Positions 36,633 through 46,253 are shown, numbered from the stretch's first letter. The stretch is DNA of 64,000 nt from a virus (IMGVR_UViG_3300046820_000298:1-64000); one strand, 5' to 3'. Notes: generated from the sequence alone by a model not told the origin. Numbers and translations: made by a program.

Positions 36633-37060
36633 TATTGTACTATTTTAATTATAGTCTCCAGTTGTTCAGCTGAGAGATCTTGTGGAAGGCTAGCCTCTGC
36701 AATCAATTTAAGTTCTAGAGTTGCAGTTTCATCAAGTTTTGCATTTACAAGCTCCATCTGCTTCTTTCTTTCCTCAATTACTTCAGAGTGTTCCTCTTCA
36801 AATTTCTTCAAGCCTTCTCCGTCTTCAGCTTGAATGTACTTTTGAGCTTCCAGTGACAGCAACATAAATGCTTCTGAGGGTTTAGCCTCTTCTTCAATTG
36901 GGTCTAGATGAGACTTAATAACTTCAGAGTTTTTAATTACTGCTTTAGCATAGGCTACTCCTTTAGTTGATCTTGTCTCATTGAGAGTTTTAAAGATGTT
37001 CAAAAACTCTCTGTTAGTTGCCGTGATGTGTACTCCGTACTTTTCTGTCTGGTTGATCAT
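36632..37060 (-). CDS. Hypothetical helical protein (142 aa)
   Basis: An acidic, almost entirely helical protein without membrane segments; a Glu/Lys-rich coiled coil fills residues ~75-110. Its stop overlaps the start of the metallophosphoesterase gene (TAATG type). Position after the fibre genes would suit a fibre-assembly chaperone, which is a guess. No family recognised. Confidence 0.55.
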   Translation of the reverse strand: MINQTEKYGVHITATNREFLNIFKTLNETRSTKGVAYAKAVIKNSEVIKSHLDPIEEEAKPSEAFMLLSLEAQKYIQAEDGEGLKKFEEEHSEVIEERKKQMELVNAKLDETATLELKLIAEASLPQDLSAEQLETIIKIVQ

Positions 37061-37088
37061 TTGTATTTGGTTTTAAAAAAGTTTGCAT

Positions 37089-38375
37089 TTATTCTGCGGT
37101 AGCATATACTCGTATCCAAGCATCTGTCCCGTTAATTTTAACTCTTATTGCTCCAGTCTTAGAAGCAGCTGATGCCGTTGAACTAGAGATTGAATTAGCA
37201 CTAGCTGCTCCACTAGTTCCGACAAAGTTAATGAAAGATTCATCAGTATCAAGTTGTTGAATTCTTATCACCGGGGCATTTGCTGTAGTACTCTCTTGCT
37301 TAACATCAAGTGGACTAGAAGGAGTAGTTGTATTTATACCTATATATTTGTCATCCCCATCAATAGTCATGATAACTTGAGCAGTGGCTGCGGTATTATA
37401 TCCCCAAAATACGTGGTTACCTGATTTACCAGTACCATCGTGATTACCTGGTAGGTAGTTAATATCTCCCCCGGCATTGGCAGAGCCTTGGGAATTACCA
37501 GCATAAATATTAAGATTACCTCCTACAGTAGAAGAGTTAGCATTAGCTGCTCTAATATTTAGTGCTCCTGGAGTTGCAGTAGAAGTTAGTATAGATCCTA
37601 TAGTTTGATTTATATTACCATTAAGATAGATACTATTAGCTACGTTTAAGTCTCCACTATAAAATGGAGTTGGTGTACCACTGCCTATAAATGCCTGTCC
37701 ACCAGATCCCATTTTAATACCTCTGTTGCTAGAGTCTGGACTTAGCCATCCATATCCGTAAAAGTTATATCCTGCAGCATTTACTGCACTTGTAAATGTA
37801 GACAACGAAGCTGCAATAGTAATTGTACCAGAACCGTTAGTAATAGTCACGTTAGTACCAGCTGTTAGGTTAGCTAGTACTGGTGCTAAACCTGTTCTTC
37901 CAACTACTATTTGTCCGTTAGTTCCAAATGGGAGAGCAGTCATAGCTCCTGAACTGTTAGAGTAAAGGAAGCTACTAGTGCTTAGTGTACTTAGTCCTGT
38001 ACCTCCGTTAGCTATTGGGAGTACACCACTTACATTACTTGCAAGGGCAACAGTAGACAAGAATCCAGCAGTAGCATTATTACAGTTAGCCAGGTTAATA
38101 TTAGCTTCGTTAACTTGAAGAGTAATATTGTTGCTAGCAGTAGCTACAGTTAGGAGGGTATTAAGAGACTTAATCCCTTTAAAGTTAAGTGTGTTTTTAT
38201 TTGTAGTACTAACAAATAGAGCTTCACTAGATGTTCCAAGAGTATTTACAGTTGGGAATAGATCTTGAAGTAAAAACTTATTGTTAGCAGGAGTAACTCC
38301 ATTTGCAACTAGCAAATAATCGTTTGCTCCTACACTTGTTTTGGCTAAAGTTGATAGACTAGTTATTGTTGCCAT
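37089..38375 (-). CDS. Fibre / appendage protein (428 aa)
   Basis: A Ser/Thr/Gly/Ala/Asn-rich beta protein. GVLPIANGGTGLST (about residues 117-130) is a hallmark of phage fibre proteins, and a C-terminal SPLDVKQESTTANAPVIRIQ stretch resembles a fibre tip domain. It has no signal peptide and no membrane helix. It is preceded by the 507-aa gene with one base between them, so the pair probably builds one appendage. Head versus tail location cannot be told from sequence. Confidence 0.7.
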   Translation of the reverse strand: MATITSLSTLAKTSVGANDYLLVANGVTPANNKFLLQDLFPTVNTLGTSSEALFVSTTNKNTLNFKGIKSLNTLLTVATASNNITLQVNEANINLANCNNATAGFLSTVALASNVSGVLPIANGGTGLSTLSTSSFLYSNSSGAMTALPFGTNGQIVVGRTGLAPVLANLTAGTNVTITNGSGTITIAASLSTFTSAVNAAGYNFYGYGWLSPDSSNRGIKMGSGGQAFIGSGTPTPFYSGDLNVANSIYLNGNINQTIGSILTSTATPGALNIRAANANSSTVGGNLNIYAGNSQGSANAGGDINYLPGNHDGTGKSGNHVFWGYNTAATAQVIMTIDGDDKYIGINTTTPSSPLDVKQESTTANAPVIRIQQLDTDESFINFVGTSGAASANSISSSTASAASKTGAIRVKINGTDAWIRVYATAE

Positions 38376-38376
38376 T

Positions 38377-39900
38377 TTATATGGTAATTTGTTGATTAAA
38401 CTCAGTGGTTATTGGTACTCCAGTTTCACCTACTAGGGTGGTTTTTGCAACCTCTAGACTCGGAGTTGTACCAGCTGTAGGAGTTGGAGCTGGTCCTGTT
38501 ACTATGCAATCTGAGCAAAAGCTATTTGCAAAGTTTATAAAGGTCTCAAGATAAGTAGTTGTACTTTCTTTACTTTGTGTAAGACAGAAAGTAGATTCTG
38601 CAACACCTCCAGTAAAGTAATCAGCCAATACTATTGTAGTCTGATTGTTTAGTACATCGTATGATGCATCTACAATACTAGATGAAAAGCCAGGTACACC
38701 TGCTACTTCTACTACAAAGGTTTCAAACTGAGAGTAATCTCCGTCTACAATAAATGTATTAGTATCTTTTTCTATAGAGTATACAGTAACGTCACAAGGT
38801 ATTTCTTGATAAACAGCTGTAGGGAAACTGACTCTATCATAAATACAATCTAGAGCTCTATCTTGATCTTTCTGATTTAGAAGCTCTAGGATTAATTTAA
38901 GTTTTGATAGTTCTCTATAGTCACATTTAACTGCTCCTACAACCTTGTTGTAAAACGTAGTTCCCTTTTTTGCTAGGCAATCTTGGAATTGAAGTAGCTT
39001 AGTGTTGTAATCTACTCCGTTTACTCTAGAAGGAACTTCAGCAGTATCTACATATTGCACTGACGGTAGAGGAGATGGACCAGTTGGGTTTGTATCATTT
39101 GTCTTTAATACAGCACAAATGTAAGCAAGGCATACCCCGTTAGCACCATTACCTGATGCAAAGCAGGAGTTAGGATCCTGTACTTCTACACTAAGAGTAG
39201 CGTTATCCGTACAGGTAAGTTCTACTACTATGGTTTTTAGCTCTCCTGGTTCGGATAACGTATTTATTAAATCTTCTTGATAGGAGTTATTTCCAGCAAA
39301 AATTTGAATAAAACTATCAGCATAACCAGAAGGAGAACAAACTTCTACAACTACAGGGGCATAATAAGATACAGTTATCTCGTATGTCTCCCCGATAGTC
39401 AATATGTTGTCTTGGCTTATAGATGCTAGTGCACTTGGATCATACTTAACAGTTCCCCCAAAATCTACTTTCCAACTTAAGTTAGATAGTGTCCAACCTG
39501 ATGCATCATCGGTAAATGCAGAGTTAGTAGTAACACAATCTACAGAAGGAGTTACAGGGGTAAGCTGGTTTAAAAATAAACTAACAAAAGCTCCAGTTAA
39601 GTCTGTCCACCCAGTTAGTGGAGGGCAAAGACCGTTATTAGTTCCTACAGAATCAGAAAAATTAATTTTACTACCGTTTCCATCTAAGATAAGCCAAGTT
39701 CCAGTTATGGATATGATTGTATACGTTGAATTTTCTACAGTGAATACATAATCATATCCTACTTCAGAGAGAGGATTAGCTTGTGCAGTTATAGGAACAG
39801 TATAACTCCCACCATTTGGAAGGACAACAGATGCTGTAAACCCTTCACAGGCAGCAGTCTGAGAGCTTTTGGCAGCTATGCAATCTGTACAAATAGCCAT
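38377..39900 (-). CDS. Putative appendage-associated protein with Cys pairs (507 aa)
   Basis: Beta-rich. It starts with the Cys pair CTDCIAAKSSQTAACEG, has an N-terminal Ig-like segment, and another Cys pair near the end (NSFCSDCIV) followed by a Thr/Pro linker. The middle has a helical part with a KKGTTFYNKVVGAVKCDYRE region. It sits between the Cys-rich 161-aa gene and the 428-aa fibre gene, so a role in fibres is likely by context. No known family recognised. Confidence 0.55.
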   Translation of the reverse strand: MAICTDCIAAKSSQTAACEGFTASVVLPNGGSYTVPITAQANPLSEVGYDYVFTVENSTYTIISITGTWLILDGNGSKINFSDSVGTNNGLCPPLTGWTDLTGAFVSLFLNQLTPVTPSVDCVTTNSAFTDDASGWTLSNLSWKVDFGGTVKYDPSALASISQDNILTIGETYEITVSYYAPVVVEVCSPSGYADSFIQIFAGNNSYQEDLINTLSEPGELKTIVVELTCTDNATLSVEVQDPNSCFASGNGANGVCLAYICAVLKTNDTNPTGPSPLPSVQYVDTAEVPSRVNGVDYNTKLLQFQDCLAKKGTTFYNKVVGAVKCDYRELSKLKLILELLNQKDQDRALDCIYDRVSFPTAVYQEIPCDVTVYSIEKDTNTFIVDGDYSQFETFVVEVAGVPGFSSSIVDASYDVLNNQTTIVLADYFTGGVAESTFCLTQSKESTTTYLETFINFANSFCSDCIVTGPAPTPTAGTTPSLEVAKTTLVGETGVPITTEFNQQITI

Positions 39901-39907
39901 CTTTTAA

Positions 39908-40393
39908 TTAGCAACCACATGCACATGTTTCAGTGCAGAAGTCTTTTGCTTTGTTGTATTTGTTAATAGCATCAGTTACATTAACAGAGGAGTAAGCAGA
40001 ATGCTGTGCTGATTTAATCAATAGGTCAATCTTTTCAGCCTTTCTTAGGTCTTCATCACATCTATCACAATGACAGTGACAGTCGATGGCAGCTTGAACT
40101 AGAGCAGCAACACAACAATAAATTTCAGCTGTTCCGATAGCATACATTGTAGGAGCAGTTATGTCCCCTATTTCAGTAATAGTAATTACTCCATTAAACA
40201 GCTCATTAGCAGTTTGGTAACTCAACACCCAAGTAGCTGTACCGTCTATTACATCAATAGAGTCACTTGTAACACTATTGTCTGTAATCAAATTAGTGTA
40301 CAGAAAAGTAACTGTAGCTGCATCTGAAGTAGCTATTACAGTTAGTTTCTTACAATCAGGGGAAATAGTTACCGAGTTAATTACTGTGGCCAT
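39908..40393 (-). CDS. Small protein with Ig-like N-terminus and Cys/His-rich C-terminus (161 aa)
   Basis: A longer frame reaches 40441, but that start would lie inside the terminator hairpin at 40416-40446; the ATG at 40393 (MATVINSVTISPDCKK) is preferred. Residues 1-95 look like a beta sandwich. The C-terminal part has EIYCCVAAL, DCHCHCDRCDEDL and a final FCTETCACGC, enough Cys and His for one or more metal sites. It is the first gene after that terminator and shares Cys pairs with the 507-aa neighbour. Possibly a fibre anchor; function unknown. Confidence 0.6.
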   Translation of the reverse strand: MATVINSVTISPDCKKLTVIATSDAATVTFLYTNLITDNSVTSDSIDVIDGTATWVLSYQTANELFNGVITITEIGDITAPTMYAIGTAEIYCCVAALVQAAIDCHCHCDRCDEDLRKAEKIDLLIKSAQHSAYSSVNVTDAINKYNKAKDFCTETCACGC

Positions 40394-40415
40394 CGGGTAG
40401 TTTTTGTAAAGATAA

Positions 40416-40446
40416 TAAAAAGTAGGGGATTGCTCCCCCACTTTTT
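40416..40446 (-). terminator. Terminator after the 340-aa structural gene
   Basis: On the minus strand AAAAAGTGGGGGAGC pairs through a short loop with the CCCCTACTTTTT arm (one bulged base), ending in a T-run. It lies 17 nt after the stop of the 340-aa gene and before the 161-aa gene, and would limit read-through into the fibre genes. Confidence 0.8.
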
Positions 40447-40462
40447 AATGCTTAATTTAAGA

Positions 40463-41485
40463 TTAGAATATTTGTTCAAGGTCAGTACCACCAGTAAATC
40501 CAAATACTGTAGCAATCTCAGTTCCAGTAGAAGCACCAGCATAAGAAAGTGCAGTGCTACTAGCTCCGAAGAAGATTTGGACAGTATTCAACTCACCAGC
40601 ACGGGCAATACCTGTAGATGAAGGCCAGCCATGCTCATACTGGATTTCGAGTACATCGTACTTGTAACCAGCCTGTGCAAAAGTTGGGAAGTTGAATGGG
40701 AAGTACATACGGTTGAAGTTACCGTAACGAGCACGTTGTGATTTCTCAGCAGAAAGAGCTTCTACATAATTAGAACCAGCGTTAGTTCTAGATGCAGTTA
40801 CAGTACCAACAGCACCTGACTTATCAGAGTACTGAGAAGTTACGTCAAACTCAACTCCGTAGTGACGAGCAGTCAATACCAAACCTGAAGTACCGCTATC
40901 AGTAGCAGCGAACAATGCATTGAAAGTTCTATTTCCTATAATTGCATTGTAAAGAGCAGTTACCAAAGCAGTTTCAGAACCAGCGTGTACAGATGCAGGA
41001 ATTTCAATGTTGAAGATCATACGACCTGCAGAGAAGTTACCGAGCAATGGGAATTCAAATCCACCACCAGACAAGTCTACTGCAGTACCATCTTGGTAGT
41101 AGTTTGCATAGGCAGTTGGGGCAGTACGAAGTGCAATTCTCAACATTACATCTTTGGTAGATGTTGGAGCTCCTGTGTCAATTGTCTGAGTAGCTCTAGT
41201 CGGGATTACTGAAGTCCACTCACGATAGTTAATTCTTTTGATAAGATTAGTATCAATGATTGGAGTAGCAATAGCCTGCCCAGTAGGCATGTTCTGAACA
41301 ATTTGAATTCTACTCTTGTTCCAAGCTCCAGAAGTACGAAGAGCTGTAACAAAGTTTGTAGAACCATCTACATCCCAAACTGACATTGTAGATACGTTAG
41401 CAGCAGCGTTAGTGCTGAATGCTGTCGTAGAAATAAGATCAGGATTGTTTACGACAAATACCTGATTTAAGTTTTGAGGTGCCAT
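40463..41485 (-). CDS. Abundant structural protein (340 aa)
   Basis: A beta-rich protein with Ala/Thr/Ser/Asn composition and few Lys, beginning MAPQNLNQVFVVNNPDLIS. It has its own intergenic gap (35 nt) upstream and a strong terminator downstream, as expected for a gene with a high-copy product, and codon use looks similar to the MCP. It may be an auxiliary capsid or tail-tube protein. I recognise no family, and the structural call rests on context. Confidence 0.6.
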   Translation of the reverse strand: MAPQNLNQVFVVNNPDLISTTAFSTNAAANVSTMSVWDVDGSTNFVTALRTSGAWNKSRIQIVQNMPTGQAIATPIIDTNLIKRINYREWTSVIPTRATQTIDTGAPTSTKDVMLRIALRTAPTAYANYYQDGTAVDLSGGGFEFPLLGNFSAGRMIFNIEIPASVHAGSETALVTALYNAIIGNRTFNALFAATDSGTSGLVLTARHYGVEFDVTSQYSDKSGAVGTVTASRTNAGSNYVEALSAEKSQRARYGNFNRMYFPFNFPTFAQAGYKYDVLEIQYEHGWPSSTGIARAGELNTVQIFFGASSTALSYAGASTGTEIATVFGFTGGTDLEQIF

Positions 41486-41520
41486 TTTTTATTAATTTAG
41501 GCGTTAAACATTGATTTGAG

Positions 41521-42684
41521 TTATTCACTTTCGAGGTTTTCCATCGATTGTGATTGATACCTTTGGGATTCAATTCCCTCCAGTATGCTTTTAATAGTCA
41601 TCTCTACAATCTCTTGGTGAGTGTGCTCAGGAAGCTCACATCCTACCCCAGAGGTAATAGAAATGGCTTTTGGTTTTCTTATGTAAACAATGTATATTTT
41701 AGGGACAACAAAAGTGTTATCTGAATATACATCGATAAAATTCTCTTTTACAGAATAAGGAATGTAATCAAAAGAAGTCCTGTTAAATGGGTCTTTCATT
41801 ACAGTTGGAATGTCGTCACTTTGAGCAAACCAACATTGACTTATTCTCTTATCTGCAGTTGGGGCCGATCTTCCATATATGTCATAAGTTGACTTAATAG
41901 TTTCGTATCTATAAATAGCCGAGGACATTGTTTCTCCTGCAGGTATCCAAGTTGTTCTTATGAATCCTCCTGTACTAGGATCAGCATTTAATGTAAAACT
42001 AGAATTACCAAAGTAAATATGGTTGCTATCTACTGGAGGATCAATTGCTGCACCTGTATCATTTAAAGTTTCTACAAGATTAGCATTATAAGATGGGAAG
42101 AAGCCGTTAAGATAATTGCTAGTTATAGCCATAGTATCTCTAGAAATCTCCTCACCATATGGGGTATTTATAAGGCTATTCCAATTAGCTCCAGTGTAAT
42201 AAGCAAGTCCTGCTAGAACAAAACCTGGAGACGGTGGAGTTAAGCTCGTTTTAACCCAATCAGTGCTGATATTATTCCTAGTTAAGTAGGATAATATTGA
42301 GCCATTACAATTGTAATGAACTTCAGCAGAAACAGATACAAGGAAAAGGTAGTCTAGTGGTAATGCTGCCCTTTCCATGTAAATGTTTGTAGTGCTTGTA
42401 GTATAAATATACCCTCCTAATGCATCAAAGAGGAATCCCCCGGTAGCTACTGTGCTTGAACTAGTAGTAACTACTAAGTTTCTCAAGTCATCTACTCTTT
42501 TTTGGGATTGCTCAAACCCTTTGCCTTGTCTGTTAGAACTTGCATTATACCGTTGCTTAATGAATCTCATCATAGCAATGTTTAATTCAAAGTCTATCTC
42601 TTGAGGTAAGAGAACGTCAGCCTGGAAGGATGCAATTTTTTGCACCCCCAGGTTGACAGCTATATGCATTTCGTTTACGGTCAT
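41521..42684 (-). CDS. Putative neck ring protein (387 aa)
   Basis: The N-terminus (MTVNEMHIAVNLGVQKIASF, then LLPQEIDFELNIAMMRFIKQR) is helical and followed by a large beta domain. This architecture and the position three genes after the MCP fit a neck or head-tail ring protein of Bacteroidota phages. The C-terminal tail (LPEHTHQEIVEMTIKSILEG) is helical, reminiscent of the C-terminal helices of adaptors. It lies 3 nt downstream of the 268-aa gene. Family call is by resemblance only. Confidence 0.5.
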   Translation of the reverse strand: MTVNEMHIAVNLGVQKIASFQADVLLPQEIDFELNIAMMRFIKQRYNASSNRQGKGFEQSQKRVDDLRNLVVTTSSSTVATGGFLFDALGGYIYTTSTTNIYMERAALPLDYLFLVSVSAEVHYNCNGSILSYLTRNNISTDWVKTSLTPPSPGFVLAGLAYYTGANWNSLINTPYGEEISRDTMAITSNYLNGFFPSYNANLVETLNDTGAAIDPPVDSNHIYFGNSSFTLNADPSTGGFIRTTWIPAGETMSSAIYRYETIKSTYDIYGRSAPTADKRISQCWFAQSDDIPTVMKDPFNRTSFDYIPYSVKENFIDVYSDNTFVVPKIYIVYIRKPKAISITSGVGCELPEHTHQEIVEMTIKSILEGIESQRYQSQSMENLESE

Positions 42685-42687
42685 TTA

Positions 42688-43494
42688 TTAAGATACTTCT
42701 TTGAGCCTTGCTCTCATTGTATTTACTTGACCAGAGTTCTTCTTGTTCTTGAAGTATACAATTGCATCTTTCATATCTTCTCCGATTGTTTCGTCTTGGA
42801 AAATCACTTGATTCCCAATACGACGAAGAACATCTTTTGCAACCATTTCTTCAATCTCTGCTTGGATTTCTAGGTTGTCATCCATGCAGTATTTCAAGAA
42901 TTTCTCTGGGTTACTTCCTTTGTAATCGTACAGAGTATTTTCGATTTCCATGTCTGAAAGTCTCTCAGGATCTCCATCCACAAGAACTCTCAACAACATT
43001 TTCATCTTCTCGACGTTGCCAGTAAGTTTAATAAACTCTTTGTCAGCGTCTTTTCTAACCTGCACTTTAGCATTCTTTTTAAGAAGGTCTTTCTGTGGAT
43101 CGTAGATATAAAATCTTTTGTTTGGATCCATTTTCATCTCTTCTTCAGACAGTGCAACGTGTCTGTGCTTAAGGCACCACTTATAATAGATATAATCCAT
43201 TGTGTTAATTGGATTGCCATCATCATAAGTTCCGATCTCAAGTTCTGCTCCTTCAAAAGGTACTTTAAGGTTAAGACTAGCCCAAAAGTCTTTTGATTTT
43301 GAAGGCCATTCTTGGTGACCGGCTGGTACGTCAATGAAGTTTTTCAACAACTTCTCTTCTTCTTCTCCATCTACTCCTTTGAGTGGGAGACGATCTACAT
43401 ACATAGATCCGAGTTTAATTTTAGCTCCGGCTCTGATTTCCTTTGGAAGGTGATTCAAAACCTCTTTACGTCTAATAATAATTTTCCTTTCCAT
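42688..43494 (-). CDS. Conserved structural-block protein after MCP (268 aa)
   Basis: A charged, mostly helical protein (MERKIIIRRKEVLNHLPKEI...). It is the first gene after the MCP terminator, where crAss-like phages carry a similar-sized protein of unknown role. No membrane segment, signal or catalytic motif is visible. The stop is 3 nt from the next gene's start, so the two are likely co-expressed. Confidence 0.6.
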   Translation of the reverse strand: MERKIIIRRKEVLNHLPKEIRAGAKIKLGSMYVDRLPLKGVDGEEEEKLLKNFIDVPAGHQEWPSKSKDFWASLNLKVPFEGAELEIGTYDDGNPINTMDYIYYKWCLKHRHVALSEEEMKMDPNKRFYIYDPQKDLLKKNAKVQVRKDADKEFIKLTGNVEKMKMLLRVLVDGDPERLSDMEIENTLYDYKGSNPEKFLKYCMDDNLEIQAEIEEMVAKDVLRRIGNQVIFQDETIGEDMKDAIVYFKNKKNSGQVNTMRARLKEVS

Positions 43495-43559
43495 AAATTT
43501 TGGTTCTTTTTATTAGTTAAGCTTAGGAAAAGAATAACCTAAGGTTTTATATAGTTTTT

Positions 43560-43585
43560 AAAAAGGGGGAGTTACCCCCCTTTTT
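43560..43585 (-). terminator. Terminator after the major capsid gene
   Basis: A perfect GGGGG/CCCCC hairpin flanked by A-run and T-run (symmetrical, so it could work in both directions), 20 nt after the MCP stop. It separates the MCP transcript from the downstream neck genes and probably raises the relative MCP level. Confidence 0.85.
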
Positions 43586-43604
43586 ATTGCAAACCAAACG
43601 CAAA

Positions 43605-45029
43605 TTACGATGCAACACACTGCATATCCAAACTAGTATCAAAACGACGAAGCAAGATACCAGCGGTCTTCAGCATGTGAACAGATGCACCGTCTATATC
43701 ACTAGCGCGGGTGTCAGTTTCAGTGAATCCTTTTGGAACCACAGAACCAGCTACACACCAACGGAGAAGTTCACGGCCTTTTTTGTTTACCATTTGAAGG
43801 TTGTTTTCACCATCATAAGTTGATTGGTCAACAAATGTCATACGGTAAGACTCGAGTGGAAGACCAGATACTGGGTGCTTTCTAGAAGCTTGAGCCACAG
43901 GACCATGATCGAACAAAGGAGACTTAACTACATTTATGTGGTGACCATCAATGTGCTGGTAGCTAGTGAAGTAACCGGTGATACCGAGGTTACGACCAGA
44001 ACCAGTGATGAAGTAAGGCTGAGTAGTCTGTAGGAATTGGTTACCACCATAGTAAGTCTTGAGTGCACGGTCAAATTCACGAGCACCACCGATACCAGTA
44101 TAGAGAGTAACTTGTTTGTCAGTAGCATCAGTCATACCATAGAACAAATCCCCGATAGTCTCCTCAAGTTTAGCTTGAGTAAGAGTAGAGTAAGTGTCTT
44201 TGTTAATGATCTGTTCGAACAAACCAGGACCAGAGATTACAGGTTGGCCGTTCTCATCGAGCATGGTAGAAGTACCAGTTGCATCGTGAGTCTTTTGACC
44301 ATACCAGTAGTACATTTCACACTCTTCTTTGAACTTAAGCATGTGACGGTACTCTTCGTAATCCATCCACAACTTAGTCTTAGAACCTTCTTTCAAAGGC
44401 AATTCAAACTGAGCTACATAGTCTTTAGCATTTCCAGAGAAGTGGTAAGACTTACGTACAGTACCAATCTTAGAACGAACAAGACCTGGAGCAGTCCAGT
44501 TAGATGCATTACCACGTGAGAAGTCAATACCCACGTTAGCATACAACATACCCCAAAGAGCACCAGGTGAGCAATCAGCTACACTTACAGATGCTACATC
44601 TGGAGAAACAATCTTCAAAGTGTATTTCCAATTGCTACCATCAGCTACTGGCTCATTCATGATACGAGCAAGAGCACCAGATTGTGATACCAAGGTGTAA
44701 GGGAAAATAAACCACTTATCAGGAAAGGTAAGGGTGAAAGGAGCTCCACCTGCACCAACTACAGCACCAGGTGCTGCTGATACAACAGGACGAACATTGA
44801 TTTCGTGAGTTTTTACACGATACTCATACTCGAAACGGTCGATAGAACGAGTGTTACCAACACCTTCAGTCAAGAAGGATAGTGGGAATTTCTTTTCTTC
44901 ACGGCCAGCCAAGTGAGTAATAATCGGAGATAATTCCGCAGGACGTTCCATAAGTGCATTGGCCAACGAGTTACTGTCGGTCATCTGCGAGTCGTTATAG
45001 TACGTCTTAAGTACTTGCATTAATGACAT
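43605..45029 (-). CDS. Major capsid protein, crAss type (474 aa)
   Basis: Length and features match crAss-like major capsid proteins (HK97 fold): an N-terminal MSLMQVLKTYYNDSQMTDSNSL arm, an ERPAELSPIITHLAGREEK segment, and a glycine-rich VGAGGAPFTLTFPDKW loop. The gene follows the acidic scaffold gene by 35 nt and ends 20 nt before a strong terminator. No cleavage site is obvious. Together with portal, terminase and scaffold in order, this is the clearest structural assignment after the polymerase. Confidence 0.85.
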   Translation of the reverse strand: MSLMQVLKTYYNDSQMTDSNSLANALMERPAELSPIITHLAGREEKKFPLSFLTEGVGNTRSIDRFEYEYRVKTHEINVRPVVSAAPGAVVGAGGAPFTLTFPDKWFIFPYTLVSQSGALARIMNEPVADGSNWKYTLKIVSPDVASVSVADCSPGALWGMLYANVGIDFSRGNASNWTAPGLVRSKIGTVRKSYHFSGNAKDYVAQFELPLKEGSKTKLWMDYEEYRHMLKFKEECEMYYWYGQKTHDATGTSTMLDENGQPVISGPGLFEQIINKDTYSTLTQAKLEETIGDLFYGMTDATDKQVTLYTGIGGAREFDRALKTYYGGNQFLQTTQPYFITGSGRNLGITGYFTSYQHIDGHHINVVKSPLFDHGPVAQASRKHPVSGLPLESYRMTFVDQSTYDGENNLQMVNKKGRELLRWCVAGSVVPKGFTETDTRASDIDGASVHMLKTAGILLRRFDTSLDMQCVAS

Positions 45030-45064
45030 GATTCTATAATTTTAAAAGTTAATGGTGTTTGAGT

Positions 45065-46210
45065 TTATTCAAACAGCTTTTTCATATCCAGTTGGTCTGG
45101 ATCAAATTTCTTAGCTCGTCCTTTTTCTACCTTTCCGTAGTTCTTGACTCTGTCTTCGTTACGTTGGATTTTATCTCTCAGGCTCTTTACACTTTCAGTC
45201 TTAGCTTTAGTAGTAATGATATCTTGAAGATTCATCCCTTTGTACATCAGATAGTCAATAGCCAGTTTAACATCGAGTTCTGAACTAGCATAGTCCATAT
45301 CTCTACGTGTTCTGCCTGATTTATCTACAGGTGCGGAAATATAATCAAAGAACTTAGCTTTCTCTTTTTCTGGTATTCTAATCCCAGCAAATTCTTTTCC
45401 TTGGTCGATTGTAGCAGCTACGTTCTCCCAAAATTCTTCTTGAGCTCTTTCTTGTTGAGCTCTCTCTTGTTTCTGTTGCTCTACTATTTGCTCTCTTTCT
45501 CTAGACTGAATAGCTGCTAGTTGTTTTTGAGCAACTATTGCTTTATCATAGAGTTTACCAGAGTCTTCATAGTCCTCGAGCATATCTTTAATGAACTCCT
45601 CATCGTGTCCTTTATTCTTAAAGTATTCAGACACAAATGCTTTCTGAGTTCTACTATCATTTCTATCGATATCATATTGAGAGTAATCCATACTTGGATT
45701 GTAAGCTTGGAAGAACTTTTCAGAATCTCCACCAGCCAGTACAAAGTCAAGATGCTTTTGTACTAGTGGGAACTGTTGAAACAGTTCGTTAAGCTGATCC
45801 TCTGCAATATTCTGAGCAATGTCTTTAGTAAATTCTACTAGACCTTCCTCAGTATCAGCATAATCATTCTCAATATCGTATCCAAGTGCCTTTGCAATGG
45901 ATTCTGCTACAGACCCAGCTTCTTCCGAATCGTCTTCATCAGACTCTTCATCATCTTCTTGGTTTTGTCTAGCATACTTTTTTGACTGGAGCTCTTCGTC
46001 GTCATCGTCTTCGTCTTCTTCTCTATTTCTTCTACCTGAGGGTTCTGAGTCTGAGTCTTCTGACTCTCCATCTTCATCTTCTGGTTCTTCTTCATTTTCA
46101 AGTTCGTCTTTAGTTGTTTCCTCTTGTTCATCAAGAGTGTTGAGACCATCCCCTATAAAATCGTCGAAGGTGATGTCTGCAATGTTCAATTTTTGTTCTT
46201 TGGTTGCCAT
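45065..46210 (-). CDS. Capsid scaffolding protein (381 aa)
   Basis: Directly upstream of the MCP. Residues ~30-105 are extremely acidic (long Asp/Glu/Ser runs), the middle is helical, residues ~225-260 are a Gln/Glu/Arg coiled coil (REREQIVEQQKQERAQQERA), and the C-terminal part is basic (KGRAKKFDPDQLDMKKLFE). Acidic disordered N-terminus, coiled coil and basic C-terminal helix next to the MCP is the classic scaffold plan. No protease triad is visible. A TACCTTTG box lies 5 nt before its ATG. Confidence 0.75.
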   Translation of the reverse strand: MATKEQKLNIADITFDDFIGDGLNTLDEQEETTKDELENEEEPEDEDGESEDSDSEPSGRRNREEDEDDDDEELQSKKYARQNQEDDEESDEDDSEEAGSVAESIAKALGYDIENDYADTEEGLVEFTKDIAQNIAEDQLNELFQQFPLVQKHLDFVLAGGDSEKFFQAYNPSMDYSQYDIDRNDSRTQKAFVSEYFKNKGHDEEFIKDMLEDYEDSGKLYDKAIVAQKQLAAIQSREREQIVEQQKQERAQQERAQEEFWENVAATIDQGKEFAGIRIPEKEKAKFFDYISAPVDKSGRTRRDMDYASSELDVKLAIDYLMYKGMNLQDIITTKAKTESVKSLRDKIQRNEDRVKNYGKVEKGRAKKFDPDQLDMKKLFE

Positions 46211-46215
46211 ATTTA

Positions 46216-46223
46216 CAAAGGTA
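46216..46223 (-). promoter_or_regulatory. Putative -7 box before the scaffold gene, leaderless geometry
   Basis: The minus strand reads TACCTTTG-TAAAT-ATG, a full TAnnTTTG match 5 nt before the scaffold start. No TTG box is obvious at about 19 nt upstream. It sits in a real intergenic gap of 43 nt. Confidence 0.45.
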
Positions 46224-46253
46224 TTGGTTTACTTATAGTTAAAAAGTATAAAT

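Noticed and set aside
45897-46238. Plus-strand Ser-rich frame
   Set aside because: Mirror of the Asp/Glu-rich scaffold N-terminus (GAN codons read backwards give Ser-type codons); not a gene.
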